Origin: Chromera velia
Lineage: Eukaryota > Sar > Chromeraceae
Assembly (NCBI GenBank): GCA_018398765.1
Contig: JAHBMJ010005845.1
Location: 81,724 to 145,723, forward strand
Direction of reading: 5' to 3'
Length of the DNA stretch: 64,000 nt
In this document: positions 37,614 through 49,357 of the stretch, piece by piece
How positions within the stretch are numbered: position 1 is the stretch's first letter
Layout: each line of letters opens with the position of its first letter
The notes under the pieces: model-generated
Database searches by the model: none
What the model saw: the letters and a program-made list of their open reading frames with translations, nothing else
What the model was told of the DNA's origin: nothing
Translations under genes and position numbers: made by a program

Positions 37614-37623
37614 GAGAGCACCA
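37614..37623 (-). other. putative primer-binding site
   Basis: On the minus strand TGGTGCTCTC directly follows the 5' LTR (one base overlapping). It would pair with a tRNA 3' end GAGAGCACCA. Confidence 0.6.
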
Positions 37624-37853
37624 GCAGAAAGAGCTAGCGCTCTAGAAATGATCGACATGAAGATCTACTCCTTACGCGAAACCTCTGGCAGTTGCCCAGA
37701 GTAGTCTTTGTCTGCTTTTGTGTCTTGCATTGACCATGAATGCATGGACGTCAATTTGACTTGCCTCAAACATGCTTTTGCATGCATGCATTTTATTTCA
37801 TTTTATTTCTGCACGTTTACAAATATTCGTGCGCGTATTGCGCCGTTCTGATT
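37623..37853 (-). repeat. 5' LTR of the copia element
   Basis: 231 bp, same length and ends as 32032-32262, about 95% identical. It is followed by GGATT, the target duplication. Confidence 0.93.
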
Positions 37854-38537
37854 GGATTCTATCGGACTCGGTCTAGCCACATCCTGACCATCTGATTGGA
37901 TTCATTCTAATTCATTCTCAATAACTATCAATAATATACAATGATCGTCTTGCAATTACTTGAAATTATAACAAAGCTGTACTTAGAGTAACCTTAAGTA
38001 ACCTATAGTAACCTAGAGCCTAGAGGTGATGGTGCACCTTTTCTTGGACAACAGAGGACTACACAGTACAACACTCAGGGTTTTACAGGGTTTACAATTT
38101 TTTCTATGATTTCTCCTTTTCACTCTGAAGCTATATATCGTGCGTGCACCCGAATGCCCCGGCCGTATGAAGTATACTATGAAACTAAGTTTTGTTAAAT
38201 TTTGTGTCGACGCCTCGCCTACACCAGAATGAGAAAGAATCAAGCTTCAATATAGCTTCAATCAGCTCTGACAGAGCATCTTAGAGCTGAGAAAGAGCTT
38301 CCAGCTATCCTGGTATTTCGCTTACATAAATTGTCCCGTACTGAAAGCACCATTATATTTCTTAATCAGAGACGTCATTGATGCTCCTTGCAGTAGACCT
38401 AGGTTGAACTGTGAATCAATCGGACATATCTAAAAGGCGATTATTGACTTAATTGGCATTTGACACCTGCGAGGAGCAGTCTAACCATTGCAGTCTACGA
38501 TTGGTGAAAACAGCGTTCGGTTCCTGTTGGATCGATC

Positions 38538-39600
38538 ATGAGTCCCTCTCCCAAGAGCTTCATCTTTGTTCTGGGTGCTGAGGACTTCTACAGGGTCTGG
38601 AGGGTCGTACGCGCAATGTTCCATGATCAAAAAAAATATCCGAAGTTCGAAGGCCTCGGAAAAGAATTCAAGGGCACATCCATGAACGGTCAGCGCAGAG
38701 GCGCACCTACTTAATCGCACAGCCATCCATCGTCAGACCTTTTCGGTGCTGCACATTTGTTTTAGGAGTTTGTATGTGAGTGTCTGTGTGTGTATGTGTG
38801 TATGTGTGTGTGTGTGTGTGTATGTAGACGGTGTGTTTGGTCTTGGATTCGATTTTCTGCAGGGCAAGGCGGAGGAGACCGCAACGAGGAGACGGAGCCG
38901 CCAACGAAGAAAGCGAAGAAGGAAGGAGAGGCAGAAGAAAAAGGTCTCTCAGGAATGCCGATTTAATGACTTGTACCTCCCTGCAAAAAACAAACGATAG
39001 TCCAGTTCAAGAGGCTGGTGAAGATTTTCCAGTAGGCTCTCTTTGTGCGAACTGTATACGTCTATCGTGCAATTTTCTTATCTCTCCATAAAATATTTCT
39101 TCCTCTCTCCTTTTTTCTATAAGTCTCTCTATCTACCTGGCTGTTTACCTATCCGTCTGTCTGAATGAGTGAGTGCTTCAGAAATGGAAAGTGCATGGAG
39201 TGGCAAGATGCTAATGCCTGCCTGATTGCCTGCCTGCCTGCCTACCTTTCCATCCATCCGTCTGAAGAACATCATGGAGCGTACGTGTCTTTATTAATCA
39301 GGGGGGACAAGGCAAACTACTGTTAGGGTGTCTGCACTTCCTGCCTGTATGTCTGCCTGCGACTAGATGCATGCACACATGTGGATACGATGGAATGCTA
39401 TCGCGGTATCCTTTTTTTCGGTGCGGCTGTCAAGCAGGAGTTAAGAGGGCTGAGGGAAAGGAGAAAGAGACGCCCGAGCAGACGTGGAAGCGGGAGCTCT
39501 TTAAGGAGGAGACTGCCAAGATGGAAGACCTGATGGAAGAGGATGACAGTGGAGCTGAGAGAGATAGCCATCAGAATCTGTTCGGAAGAGAAGGTCCGTC

Positions 39601-39633
<33 letters not shown>

Positions 39634-40256
39634 GTGCATGTACGTCTTTCGTGAGATTCAGAGCCCATGCAGGGTGCATGACCAGAAGGAGAGAAATGTA
39701 AACGGGCTGTAACGAAAAGTTCCGTTAGGGAGCTACTCAGCTTGCCTCCGCTCGTCAGTCAGGAAGCCAATTAAGGAACCGCAAATCCCTCTAAGTACCG
39801 GTCAAGTAGGGAGACAGCTGACTCAGAGGTGGGTCCTTCCAAGCACTGCGCATGCTGACTGCTGTCGTATCACTGTGGCTGTCTGGGAGACGTTCTGGAT
39901 CCGTCGGCCCTTTTCTTTTTGACGAACCTCAGATAGAAGGACGTCGCACTGGAGGCAATACACATGCACAGCGGGTCGACGTGACTGTTGCGTTGGGTGC
40001 AAAATCATCCATAAGTGCATCAGTCCTGTTTGCCAGTCTCCGTGCCTGCCTGCCTGTCCGCTTGATAATGCCTGAGTGTACATCTGAGGGTGTGTCCAAT
40101 TGATTGCATATCTAGGTGATGTGCTTGTTCGGACCTGCCACGACTAGCTGCATGGCATTGTTTGGCTGATCCTTGCATTGTTTCTTTCTGCTTGACTGCG
40201 CCTAGCTTTTGTCTGTCTATCGATCCTATCAATCATGTCTGTCGATATGTTTATAT

Positions 40257-40303
<47 letters not shown>

Positions 40304-40616
40304 CGTGCGTGTGCATGTGTGTGTGTGTGTGTATGTGTGTGTGTATGTATATGTGTGTGTGTGTATGTATATGCAGATCGGACAGGCTTTGGAGGACGGC
40401 AACTCTCCTTGGTTTTTTTATACGCCTCTGTCTAACGCCCTGTTTTGTCTGTTGGGGGGGAGGCCCGGAATGGGAGGACATGAGGATGGGGACAAAGGGA
40501 AGCTGCACCCGAATACAAAGAAGTGGCTGCAAGACGAGGGGATGATGTACCACGATGAGGAGGGAGAGTTCGAATCCCTCTGGATCGTAATTTCTTCTCA
40601 GGTCGTGGAGGAGTGA
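38538..40616 (+). CDS. unrecognised small charged protein (partial model)
   Basis: Exons 38538-38688 (ATG, donor GTCAGC), 38863-38943 (acceptor CTGCAG, donor GTCTCT) and 39438-39593 (acceptor AAGCAG, donor GTCCGT) join in phase. They encode FIFVLGAEDFYRVWRVV, then a Lys/Glu-rich linker (EETEPPTKKAKKEGEAEEK) and an acidic helix (KRELFKEETAKMEDLMEED). A clearly coding exon, 40377-40616 (acceptor ATGCAG after a GT tract), encodes NSPWFFYTPLSNALFCLLGG and ends QVVEE-stop. Its phase does not match the 39593 donor directly, so at least one short exon between 39600 and 40370 is missing from this model. No known domain is recognised. GT tracts lie in introns 1 and 4, and a CAGA tract follows the exon-3 donor. 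Confidence 0.58.
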
Positions 40617-41006
40617 AGGTGCCCTATAGTAGATTTAATTTCGAGACAGAAAGGCAGAGAGACAACGGATGCAAATCAGCAGACGGACTTTCGGATGCCG
40701 AGGAAGGTACAGAGAGAAACACGTGGACAGTCAAGTAGGTCGAGACATGGCAAACCGTAGAGCGGAGCACTGACAGAGAAGCACAGACCAAACACACACA
40801 TACATACACACATACACACACACACACACACACATACACACACACGACAGACAGACAAATAGACAGACAGACAGACAGATAGACAGACAGAGAGACAAAC
40901 GGACGGACGGACGGACAGACGAATGGACAGACCATATGGGTCTCTTTCCATTTCCCATTTCCCTTCCTTTTTTTGTCCCTGTCTTCTTCCCTTACGCAAT
41001 GGTCAG

Positions 41007-41474
41007 AGAAAACAAAGCCAAAGGATCTACCTGCGTGAGGCAGATAGACAGGCAGACAGGTCGTCAGACGTTTGTTGTGCTATACCTGCACGTACGCAAT
41101 TTGTCTTCTCACGCTTCGAAGTGTGCTTTCACTTTGCAATACGGAACGCTCTGAGGCTTCTGCCGAATCTGCAAAACGCGGCCCGGTTCGACAACCAGGC
41201 ACCTCCTCCGCAGAGACGCAAAGGGCTTTTTCACCCTAACCGTTTCGAAGGGGACGAATTCTTCCAATCCATGCAACGGGCTTGTACCGGCCTGTGCTCG
41301 TACGATGGGTACGGGGACGATGAAGAAGAAGAGGAGGAAGATGAAGAGGAGGGGTACGATGCAGAAGAGCACAGGGAGGCCAGAAGGAGGCTGGAGGCTC
41401 TCGTCAGAGCGTCCGCAGAAGCCGTCCAGCAGGGTGACGAGCGTTTCGTCGTGCTTAACCTCTACGCAGTCTGA
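41007..41474 (+). CDS. putative acidic 3' exon, unrecognised
   Basis: The open frame ending TGA at 41474 encodes LRLLPNLQNAARFDNQAPPP, a run of about a dozen Asp/Glu (DDEEEEEEDEEE) and an amphipathic helix (REARRRLEALVRASAEAVQQ), ending FVVLNLYAV. It may be the last exon of the 38538 gene. A donor inside that gene's final exon (after TTCTCAG, 40601) and the acceptor at 41006 are both phase 0 and would bypass its stop. The first ~30 codons look like CAGA-repeat sequence, so the true acceptor may lie further downstream. Confidence 0.4.
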   Translation, partial: RKQSQRIYLREADRQADRSSDVCCAIPARTQFVFSRFEVCFHFAIRNALRLLPNLQNAARFDNQAPPPQRRKGLFHPNRFEGDEFFQSMQRACTGLCSYDGYGDDEEEEEEDEEEGYDAEEHREARRRLEALVRASAEAVQQGDERFVVLNLYAV

Positions 41475-42643
41475 AGAGAGTTGGCTGCATGGGGGAATGG
41501 ACGAGGAGCATGCGTGCTCACTCAGTTCTCTGTGAACAAAAACCACAATTTGAAAGAGCAAGAGAGAGTCACTTTCTTTGCCCGCCCCTATGCCAGCTCT
41601 CATGCTTCTTTACATGTCTCACTTTCTGAGAGCCTGCATCTTTTCGTCGAATTTGAATTCAATTCTGATCGTGTCGACCTGCGTTTGTCTCCTTGCCTTA
41701 CCATGGTACGTCAGTTTGAATGAGACGACTCGAAGACGTTCATTGCTGATGCTGGCAAACTTGGGAGCAGATCTTTCCCGCAAGGCCTGTTTGTGGTGTT
41801 GTTTTCATAGATGAATGGATTGTCTCCTGCTGGTTGGTCAGTTCTCATCTATCGTCATTGCATGAAATACGGGAACGTGTGCATTGTGATGGTGATTGAA
41901 AAATATACGTAGGTCATTCGATTGTGTCTTGTTGTTCCATGCAACTTTCTGACTGTCTTGGAAGGAACTTATATGTGATCTAAGTGTGTTACAGGCTGTA
42001 TGATCACAATTGCACCTATGTGTCTTCCCATGCAGTTCCATTGCTTCTCTGTGTGTTTGATCTGTTCCTCTCCTCTCCTCTCCTGTTCTCTTTGTTGACA
42101 AAGAAGAAACGGAAAGAAATAGTAAGTTTCGCTTGTTCTCTTCTACTTTGGAAAGGAATAAAGAAACACAGACAGACAGACAAAATAGAAAAGAATCCTT
42201 CAAAGAAATAACAAAAAGAAAGGAAAAGGAAAAAGGGAACATAAGATGGGGGGAATAATTAAGGAGAGAGGGGGAAAAAACAATTCAAAAAGCAGAAAAC
42301 GGGAAAGGTAGCTTGTCGCCTTTGCTTTCTCCTTTCTATTCTTCAGTTTTTGCTTTCCCCTTTTTACTTTTGCTTCCCCCTTCTCCTTCTCTCCCCGATC
42401 TGATGAAACTTGGACGACCGACAAAATTGGGCACCTCCATCAACAAGGAGCAAGCTGACACGCTGCGCCAACAACGTTATTTTGCCGAGACTGGCGGGGT
42501 CCGGGGCCATTGGTTCATCTTTGCATGGAGACGTGCATACACGTCGGGAGAAAAGCACATATACACACACATACACACACACACACACATACTCACACAT
42601 GCACACACACACGTACGCACGTACACGCACACATACACACGCA

Positions 42644-42682
<39 letters not shown>

Positions 42683-44622
42683 ACAATGCAAAGAGACACA
42701 GCCATGCAGAGATAGACAGTCCTCGTCAGACGTTCATACCTTTTAATTCTTTTTTCAAAAAATGCTTTGTGTCTATTGCTTTTCTCAATTGTTGGAGCAA
42801 AGTGTCATGCATGCTTGAAGTCTCCTCCAAATCTAGCTTCAAATCGCACTGTTTAATTCGTGTTTTTCAATCAGAAACGTAAAGAAACGCCTTTCCTTTT
42901 TAAAAGATGGCTGGGGATACATGAAGGAATGATCTAAGGAATATGAGTATATAAGTTTGAGTTATTGAAAGGTGCGCGCTTGTCCCTTTGACCTAGCCTT
43001 TGACTGTTGTACACTAGTCTCTATATAAAAACGGCTTAAATTCCTTAGGAATTTAGTGGAATTTACCCGGTAGAATTCAATAAAATTTGGGGAATTTTAG
43101 TGAAAGTTACTGTGAAATCTATACTCAGCTAGCCTCATCTAGATTCCTAGCTAGATTCCATTATGATTCCCCTGAATTCCAGAACTTTCAAAAATTATTA
43201 GCATAAAATGTGTATCCTAGTGTGTATCAATTTTAAAAACGTGTCGAAACTTGATATTCACCGGCATTTCAATTTTTGGTACAGAGGGCTTCTATAATAG
43301 TTTCTAATTGGGTTTTATAATTAACCTGACCTGTCCTAATTAACCTAGCTAGTAGGTTGATATGAAAAACAACTAGGTAAGGTTAGTAACCTAGCTAGGT
43401 TACTTAGCTAATTAACTAGCTAATTAAGTGTATGGAAACGCTAGTAGAAACGGTCTGATTCTTACATTAAGGTATAACTTGAAGATATATGCCTTATCGC
43501 ATTTAGGTGTAATTATAAAAGAATTGACTAGAGAATTGGAATGTTCAATTAAGAATTTGGAATCTCAAATTCTTAATTTAGAACAATTTGGAATTTGTTT
43601 TCTCTATATCAAAAACTTAGTGTAGAAATTTGTATTTTTATGTATATATAAAGATGCCATAAACATTCTAAAACTCAAAGGTTTCAAATTTGAACACCAA
43701 TTATTTTCCATATGTCATAAACATTTAACCTAAATAAAATATAATTGGAAAGTTATATTTCCGATGCGCGCCCACTCTCATGTTATATACATTCTAGGGC
43801 TAATATGGAAAGAGATGAAAACAGACTACATCTATGGTCAAGTCTATTGTACGTTCCCGGGCGTTTCATAAAAATAGAACAGCCTCACCGGGCCCGCCTC
43901 CTGCCCCCTTCTCGGATTTCAAATCAAAGTTGGGAACGACGGTCGTTTGAAAGATGCTAAGACCTTGTGATACATGCTTCCGAGATCTTCCGAGATCGCC
44001 TCAGAAAGATAGTCTCATCCGCTGCGGGTCGGCATGACCCCATGCAGTAGTTTTCCTGTCAGAGAAGAATGGCTGTATGAAGCCCGCCAAAAGAGCCTGC
44101 AAGTGAGCCATCACTGAAAACATGTGTACAGACGGTTCCCCAATTCAAAAGTGTACACGTAGAAGAATGGAAGTATGAGCTGCTCATTTGTGTCCTCCGG
44201 CAAAAACACGTGTGTGCAAGTTTGTCCTTTCAGTGAGAGAGAGACAAATACTCTTAAAATGGTGGTGTCCTTTGGCAGACTATACAACTTTAACTCAAGA
44301 CCTTTTAAGTCTGTCGAACAGTCAAGAGATACAAGAGCATGCACTGAGAGCACTCACGCAGCTGCGATCTGTATCAGCATTTCCTCTGCATTGATCTAAT
44401 CTTTTATCCCACGTCCACTCTTTCTGGCAGTCGGTCTGCAAATCACGCATTCATAGACGAACCTGAGAGTCGCTGCCAAGTTGCATTCAATTAGGAAGGG
44501 AGTTTGATTGATTTACACACGAACATCTCCTGTCTGAGACTTCAGCTTCCGTCCCTTTACTGGCTGTATCTAGCTTTCAAGTTCTGCCTCGATCCAACAG
44601 TGCGTCTCAAAGGCCGGCTCAC
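41475..44622. repeat. intergenic, AC microsatellite and AT-rich DNA
   Basis: An AC tract with GC interruptions spans about 42558-42690. 42950-43750 is AT-rich with many CTAGCTAGG-like words. 43660-43680 shares ATTCTAAAACTCAAAG with the AT-rich block at 58008. Open frames at 42402 and 44111 have plausible composition but no splice or homology support. Confidence 0.6.
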
Positions 44623-47600
44623 CTGGAGTCAAGAGAAGGCTGGAGAGAGGCCCACATCAGGGCTGTCTTTCCGTTCTTGTCCTGCATGTCCACGTTGGCC
44701 TTTGCATCGACCAGCAGCCGCACAATGTCCGTGTGCCTGTTTTCAGAGGCCAAAAAGAGGGCTGTCTTTCCGTTCTTGTCCTGCATGTCCACGTTGGCCT
44801 TCGCATCGACCAGCAGCCGCACAATGTCCGCGTGGCCTTTGCAAGATACTAAAATCAGTGCTGTCTGTCCGTTCTTGTCCTGCATGTCCACGTTGGCCTT
44901 CGCATCGACCAGGAGCCGCACAATGTCCGTGTGGCCTCTGTCAGAGACCAACATCAAAGCTGTCTCTCCCCTTTCCTCATCCCCAACATTGACATTCACA
45001 GTCTTGCTTTCGCGAATCAAGCGGCCAGTCTGCTGCACACACATGCAGTAGCAGTATTCAGGATCCATAACATTTTCTGTAGTCGATTCCTTGTCAAAGA
45101 TGATTAATCAATCAGGCAAACATGGGGGCTGAGAGAGCAGATAGAGGGGAGACAGGAAAGGAAGAGAGACGATACTGAATTATTTATGAATAATATCCTG
45201 AAGGCTTTCAGTCCAGCCCTGCCCGTGAGGAAGAAGGTTGTTCCGCAGACAAAAAAAAAAGAATCAGAACGCTGTAGGCATACCTCTATTCAGCTGACCT
45301 CTTTCGTTCCAGCCGAAGCCAGAAGGCGCAGGTTGGCATCAAGAGGACAGGGTCCCTCTGCTGGAAAGAGACCGGCCAGCCCTCTTTGCAGCCCCTCCAT
45401 GTAGACCTTAAAACTTTGCGAATCGTCATGGCCTCTAAGAGAGACGCATAGAGCTTCGAAGCTGACAGCAGTGATGCTTCCCAGTTTGCCAAAAGCACAA
45501 AGCAAACGCTCAAGACTGAGTGCCAGTTCTGAAGACACTTCTGGATAGCGAAAATATTTATTAATAAGATGCCCGTCATCAATTAAGTGCTGCATCGTCG
45601 AACACCGACCCCCTCAGGTCGAGCACTTGAGGTTGCAGTCTGGCTGCCAACGACGGGTCAGCAACAACATACTCGACTAGGGCAGCCAGTTGGAGAGCTG
45701 CTTGGGGGTCCATTTGCTTTCGAACTTCTCGGGAGGAAGCCCAGGAGCCGTCTGCAAACACCCGCAGTTTGTGTATGGATCGGTGGAGAAAGTTTTTGTA
45801 CAGCGCCTTCACACCTTCCGCATCGGCTTCTCCGTTTGTGAACTTTTTCGTGTCAAGAGTCTCACCGAATCTGAGCGAGTGGCGGGGATACGGAGGGAAG
45901 GTCTTTCCTGATCGCTGTCGTCACTCAGAACCTGAGCGGGGGGCTTGAAGGCTGTGACTGCAGACTCGAACCAGCACCACCCCCTCTCAATGTACTTTGT
46001 GGAGTTTGCAGCGCTTTCAGGTACTGCTGTAGAGCGGATGACGTGTGTGTGCGGGCTGCTGTAGATGAGGTCCATTTTGCACAGACCTTCTTTGAATAGC
46101 GCGTCTTGAGCATCTGTGCGTCTTCCACCTGGAGGATGTTGGAAGAGGGACAGGTAGTCCCAAAACACAAAGGCAGTCACAGAAGAGCCTTCCTGGGCCC
46201 ACCAGTGCTTCTCTAGTTGCTCGAGGACACTTCGGAGACGGAAGCCCTCTGGGTTGGGGTGCTCTTGCGAGAGCCACGGATAACTGACAGCCACAAGCTT
46301 GAAAGGCGCTCCAACAGGGTGTCGGAGGTCGGCTGCAAGTGTGCGAGCGGAAAAGGGCTCACAAAGTACCCCAAGATCTTCCGCTGCTTCTGCTACCTTT
46401 TGACGGTAAGGCAACTTCGCACCTTTCTTCAGCAGGGACCTGAGGAAGTGCAAAGGCCAGAACGCGACCGCTTCGCTGTCAATCAGGGACCTCAAACCAT
46501 TCCACTCCGACACCATTTCTGTCGACCAAGGATCGACCATCCGCTCTCCACTCTTCAGTCTCCCTTTTCTTCGGCAACTGCAAGTGCTGTGTGTCCGCTA
46601 GCGTCCTTCAAAGAGGGGTCTGCTCCCCGTCTGAGCAGGAACTCTACGAGAAGAATGTGCCCTCCTGCCGCAGCACGAAAGAGAGGCGTCCGGCCCTGTG
46701 AGTCAGGAATATTCACGACAGTTTGGGTTGCACTGCCCGGCCGTACAAGGAGATACTCCACCATCTCGACATCTTCCTTCTGTATTGCAAGCATCAAGAC
46801 GGTATTTCCTTCTGTGTCCTGTATGTCCACGTTGGCCCTTGCATCGACCAGCAGCCGCACAATGTCCATGTGGCCGTTTTCAGAGGCTAAAATTAGGGCT
46901 GTCTGTCCGTTCTTGTCCTGCATGTCCACGTTGGCCTTTGCATCGACCAGCAGCCGCACAATGTCCGTGTGGCCATTTTCGGAGGCCCCCATCAGGGCTG
47001 TCTTTCCGTTCTCGTCCTGCCAGTCCATGTTCAGCTTGGCCCTTCCGCCCTCGATGATGTGCTTCACCTTCAGGAGATCTCCCTTTCTTGAGGCGTCGGT
47101 GAGGGCCCGTGGGTCTGTCTCCTCTGTCTCCTCTCCTTTCTGTTGTGGAGGGAAGGGTGCTGGAGGGGAACCCTCGACGCTGCAGCAGTCATGCAAAACC
47201 GCAAAGATAGAGGCAAGAAGATGTTTCGAGTAGGTCCACCGACACCCGTTATCATGAAGACAATTATTACCTTGAAGCAAAAAACATGAGACAGAAGAGA
47301 CATGGGCTGACGCGGAACGTTGAAGATTGCACGGGGAAAATTTAAATGATCAAACCCCTCGGCATGGACGTTGCATGGGACGATCGATCGATCGACAAGC
47401 TTGGTAGGTAGGTATGTAGGTAGATTGACTGAATTGCATGAGAGGGGGGACCGCCGTTTCGAGTCAGCCTGTGTCGTGTGTGAACTTGACGTTCTCCCTT
47501 CCCCTCTTCCTCCAATTCCTCCTCCGACTCTCTGCCGATTTCCTCCCGGTCCCCGTCCATAACATCCCTCCTCCCCGTCCCCTCCCCTTTCGCGCATTTT

Positions 47601-48079
47601 CGACAATTCTGCAGAGATGCAGGGAAAAAAGCAGGGCACGGCAATGAGCGGCTACAAGCTGTCTACGCAAAGTCGGTTGAGGTGCACAAATAGAGACAGA
47701 AAAGCCTGTATACGCATGAAGAGATACACACATCAATACACAACCCCGCGACCGCCCACGACAGCAATGCATTCGTTCGGAATTTTCGGCGTGACAGCTT
47801 TAGAATGCACCCACAGTCTTGAATTGACTGAGCGTGGCAAGTCGTGTCAGACTACCATGCGGCCTTGCTGTCAGCGCGCGTCAGATCGAGTGGTCCACAC
47901 GTACGCCACAAAAGGGAGTCTTGCGATCAGGAAGGTTATCTGACAAGAGCAATTGCAGGTGTCTGACCTGTCTGCGGCGGTCTGGTGTTGCGAAACAGAA
48001 CTCCAGCCCCCCGCAGCGGAGCCCTCTCCTTCTTGCGCTTCTCGATAATCGCAGCGACATCCGGAAAGTACTCCTCCAT
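44623..48079 (-). pseudogene. ankyrin / HET-like / ankyrin repeat gene with frameshifts
   Basis: Proposed exons: 48079-47968 (ATG, MEEYFPDVAAIIEKRKKER), 47608-47491, 47179-45299 (three frame changes inside) and 45032-44623 (donor GTGAGC, so it continues). The exon beginning at 47179 has about six ankyrin repeats, for example GQTALILASENGHMDIVRLL. A globular domain follows (46540-45809) with FKLVAVSYPWLSQEHPNPEG, TAFVFWDYLSLFQ and ERGWCWFESAV, resembling the HET/TIR-like signalling domains found fused to ankyrins in algae. Then come a helical region and a second ankyrin array of four units. Frame breaks lie near 46557 (AAAAGGG), 45855 (AAAAA) and 45583 (CTTAATT). Each is one base in a short homopolymer, so sequencing error and real decay are both possible. 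Ankyrins suggest a protein-binding sensor or scaffold. Downstream exons are unresolved. Confidence 0.65.
44655..44975 (-). repeat. near-identical 99-bp ankyrin-coding units
   Basis: CTGTCTTTCCGTTCTTGTCC on the plus strand recurs at 44663 and 44762, and with one change at 44861. Each 99-bp unit encodes DIVRLLVDAKANVDMQDKNG. The same unit recurs at about 46800-47030, so the two arrays share nucleotide-level identity. Confidence 0.85.
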
Positions 48080-49063
48080 TTTTCAGATAGATCGGTGAAT
48101 AAATCAATAAATATATATGAGGTTCCTGCAAGCGGGAAGAAAGGCGCAACAAGAATGCCTCGTGAAAAAATTTTCTGATACAAACCGGAAATTCTATACA
48201 GAGAATCTGCGCTTGTGTGGTGTGTGTTCGTACCGTGTGTACAGGCTCACACGCATGCCGATATCCTTCCTCTCTCAGTCAGAGCAACGGGCGGCCTGTT
48301 TATGAAGAGTGCTTGCTGTACTACGAAGGTCAGACAAATTCGACAGAAAACCGATTGACGTTCTGAACTGGCTTTGACTTTCATTGAACGTACCTGTGTC
48401 CTGGCTTTCCTTCCAGTGGAAAGTTGAAGGCAGGTCTGCGAAGGTAAGAGTGACGGTGTTTTGGCACTCGCAGGTGAACACAAACAGATGTTGCGCAGAT
48501 GCCAGTCTGACAGAATCCGGCTCCACAATGCTCCAAGGTTTGGCAAGGCGGAGCAGCCAGACAGAAAGCGTTTGCACTTTGCAAGCAGAAAGGGGAAGCT
48601 CAGCTCGAAAGTTACAAGTGCAACAGGTTTTCTGCACCAGCAAACGAACACACGGCAACACAGACAGAGCATGCAATTGAACTGCATGCATGTTGCGAAG
48701 ACGCTCCGCCCCGCCGGCACGGCCCAGCCGCCTCCGCTGCGTGTGTCGATCAATGTCGATCATGATTCAAGCTTCACAGTTTGGCTACTTTCACTTCCCA
48801 TTACTTTCCCTCATGAGTCATATCTGAGTGCATGCAAGCTCGCCAGGTTTCACGTCGACAGGAGGAGCTCCAGTATCCCACCGTGCTTCCTCTTCACGGA
48901 GAATTGGTGTGTGCAGTTGAAGTCAGTTGTTCCTTTTCAGCAACACGCGCTGCAACAGATAGCGAGCTGTTGTTTCCCCTCTCCTTGCTTCACGAAAACA
49001 GTCCCCAACGTCTTCTTACTCAAAGGTACCCGAGGTACAGAAACCCTCTGCGGTTGCTTGTGT
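48080..49063. promoter_or_regulatory. divergent intergenic region, ankyrin gene and kinase
   Basis: 984 bp between the opposing start codons. Several overlapping open frames exist on both strands, none with a clear splice structure or recognisable motif. No defined promoter element was seen. Confidence 0.35.
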
Positions 49064-49325
49064 ATGATGGCTTCAAAGTCTCCCAAATTGGGGAGCACCT
49101 CCCCATCGCACTTGACAGGAGAAGGCGGCAGGCAGTCCCTCCTCGACAAGATCAAGAAACCAATCCTCTCGGTTGCAGGTGAGATCAAGAAGACAGACTT
49201 GCTTCAGCCAGCTCATCATCTCGTGCTGGGACTCTTCAGCCATTCTTCCGTTCCATACCTACCATCCCTTCCTCATAAAAGTTAAAAGTTGTCTCTGTAT
49301 TGGATATGTCTTTGTGTACTTTCTC

Positions 49326-49357
<32 letters not shown>

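Larger units (their letters stand above)
32032..37853 (-). mobile_element. Ty1/copia LTR retrotransposon, full length but decayed
   Basis: 5822 bp with 231-bp LTRs at both ends and the 5-bp target duplication GGATT outside them (32027-32031 and 37854-37858). On the minus strand the order is gag, zinc knuckle, protease, integrase, reverse transcriptase, RNase H. Integrase before RT is the copia order. At least eight nonsense codons plus frameshifts interrupt it, so it cannot make its own polyprotein. The left flank is 446 bp from the stop of the Cys-cluster gene. No host gene is visibly broken. Confidence 0.93.

Noticed and set aside
40565-40580. tRNA B-box-like GTTCGAATCCC
   Set aside because: It lies inside a coding exon and has no cloverleaf around it; no tRNA or rRNA gene was found in the window.
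42313-42882. Plus-strand frame with KLGRPTKLGTSINKEQADTL
   Set aside because: The composition is plausible over ~45 codons, but the frame then enters an AC microsatellite and no partner exon or family was found.
44111-44353. 80-codon minus-strand frame, possible downstream exon of the ankyrin gene
   Set aside because: No acceptor in the required phase; the opposite strand is equally open.
48461-49285. 274-codon plus-strand frame upstream of the kinase
   Set aside because: Low-specificity composition, an overlapping open frame on the opposite strand, no splice or homology support; it overlaps the kinase's first exon in another frame.
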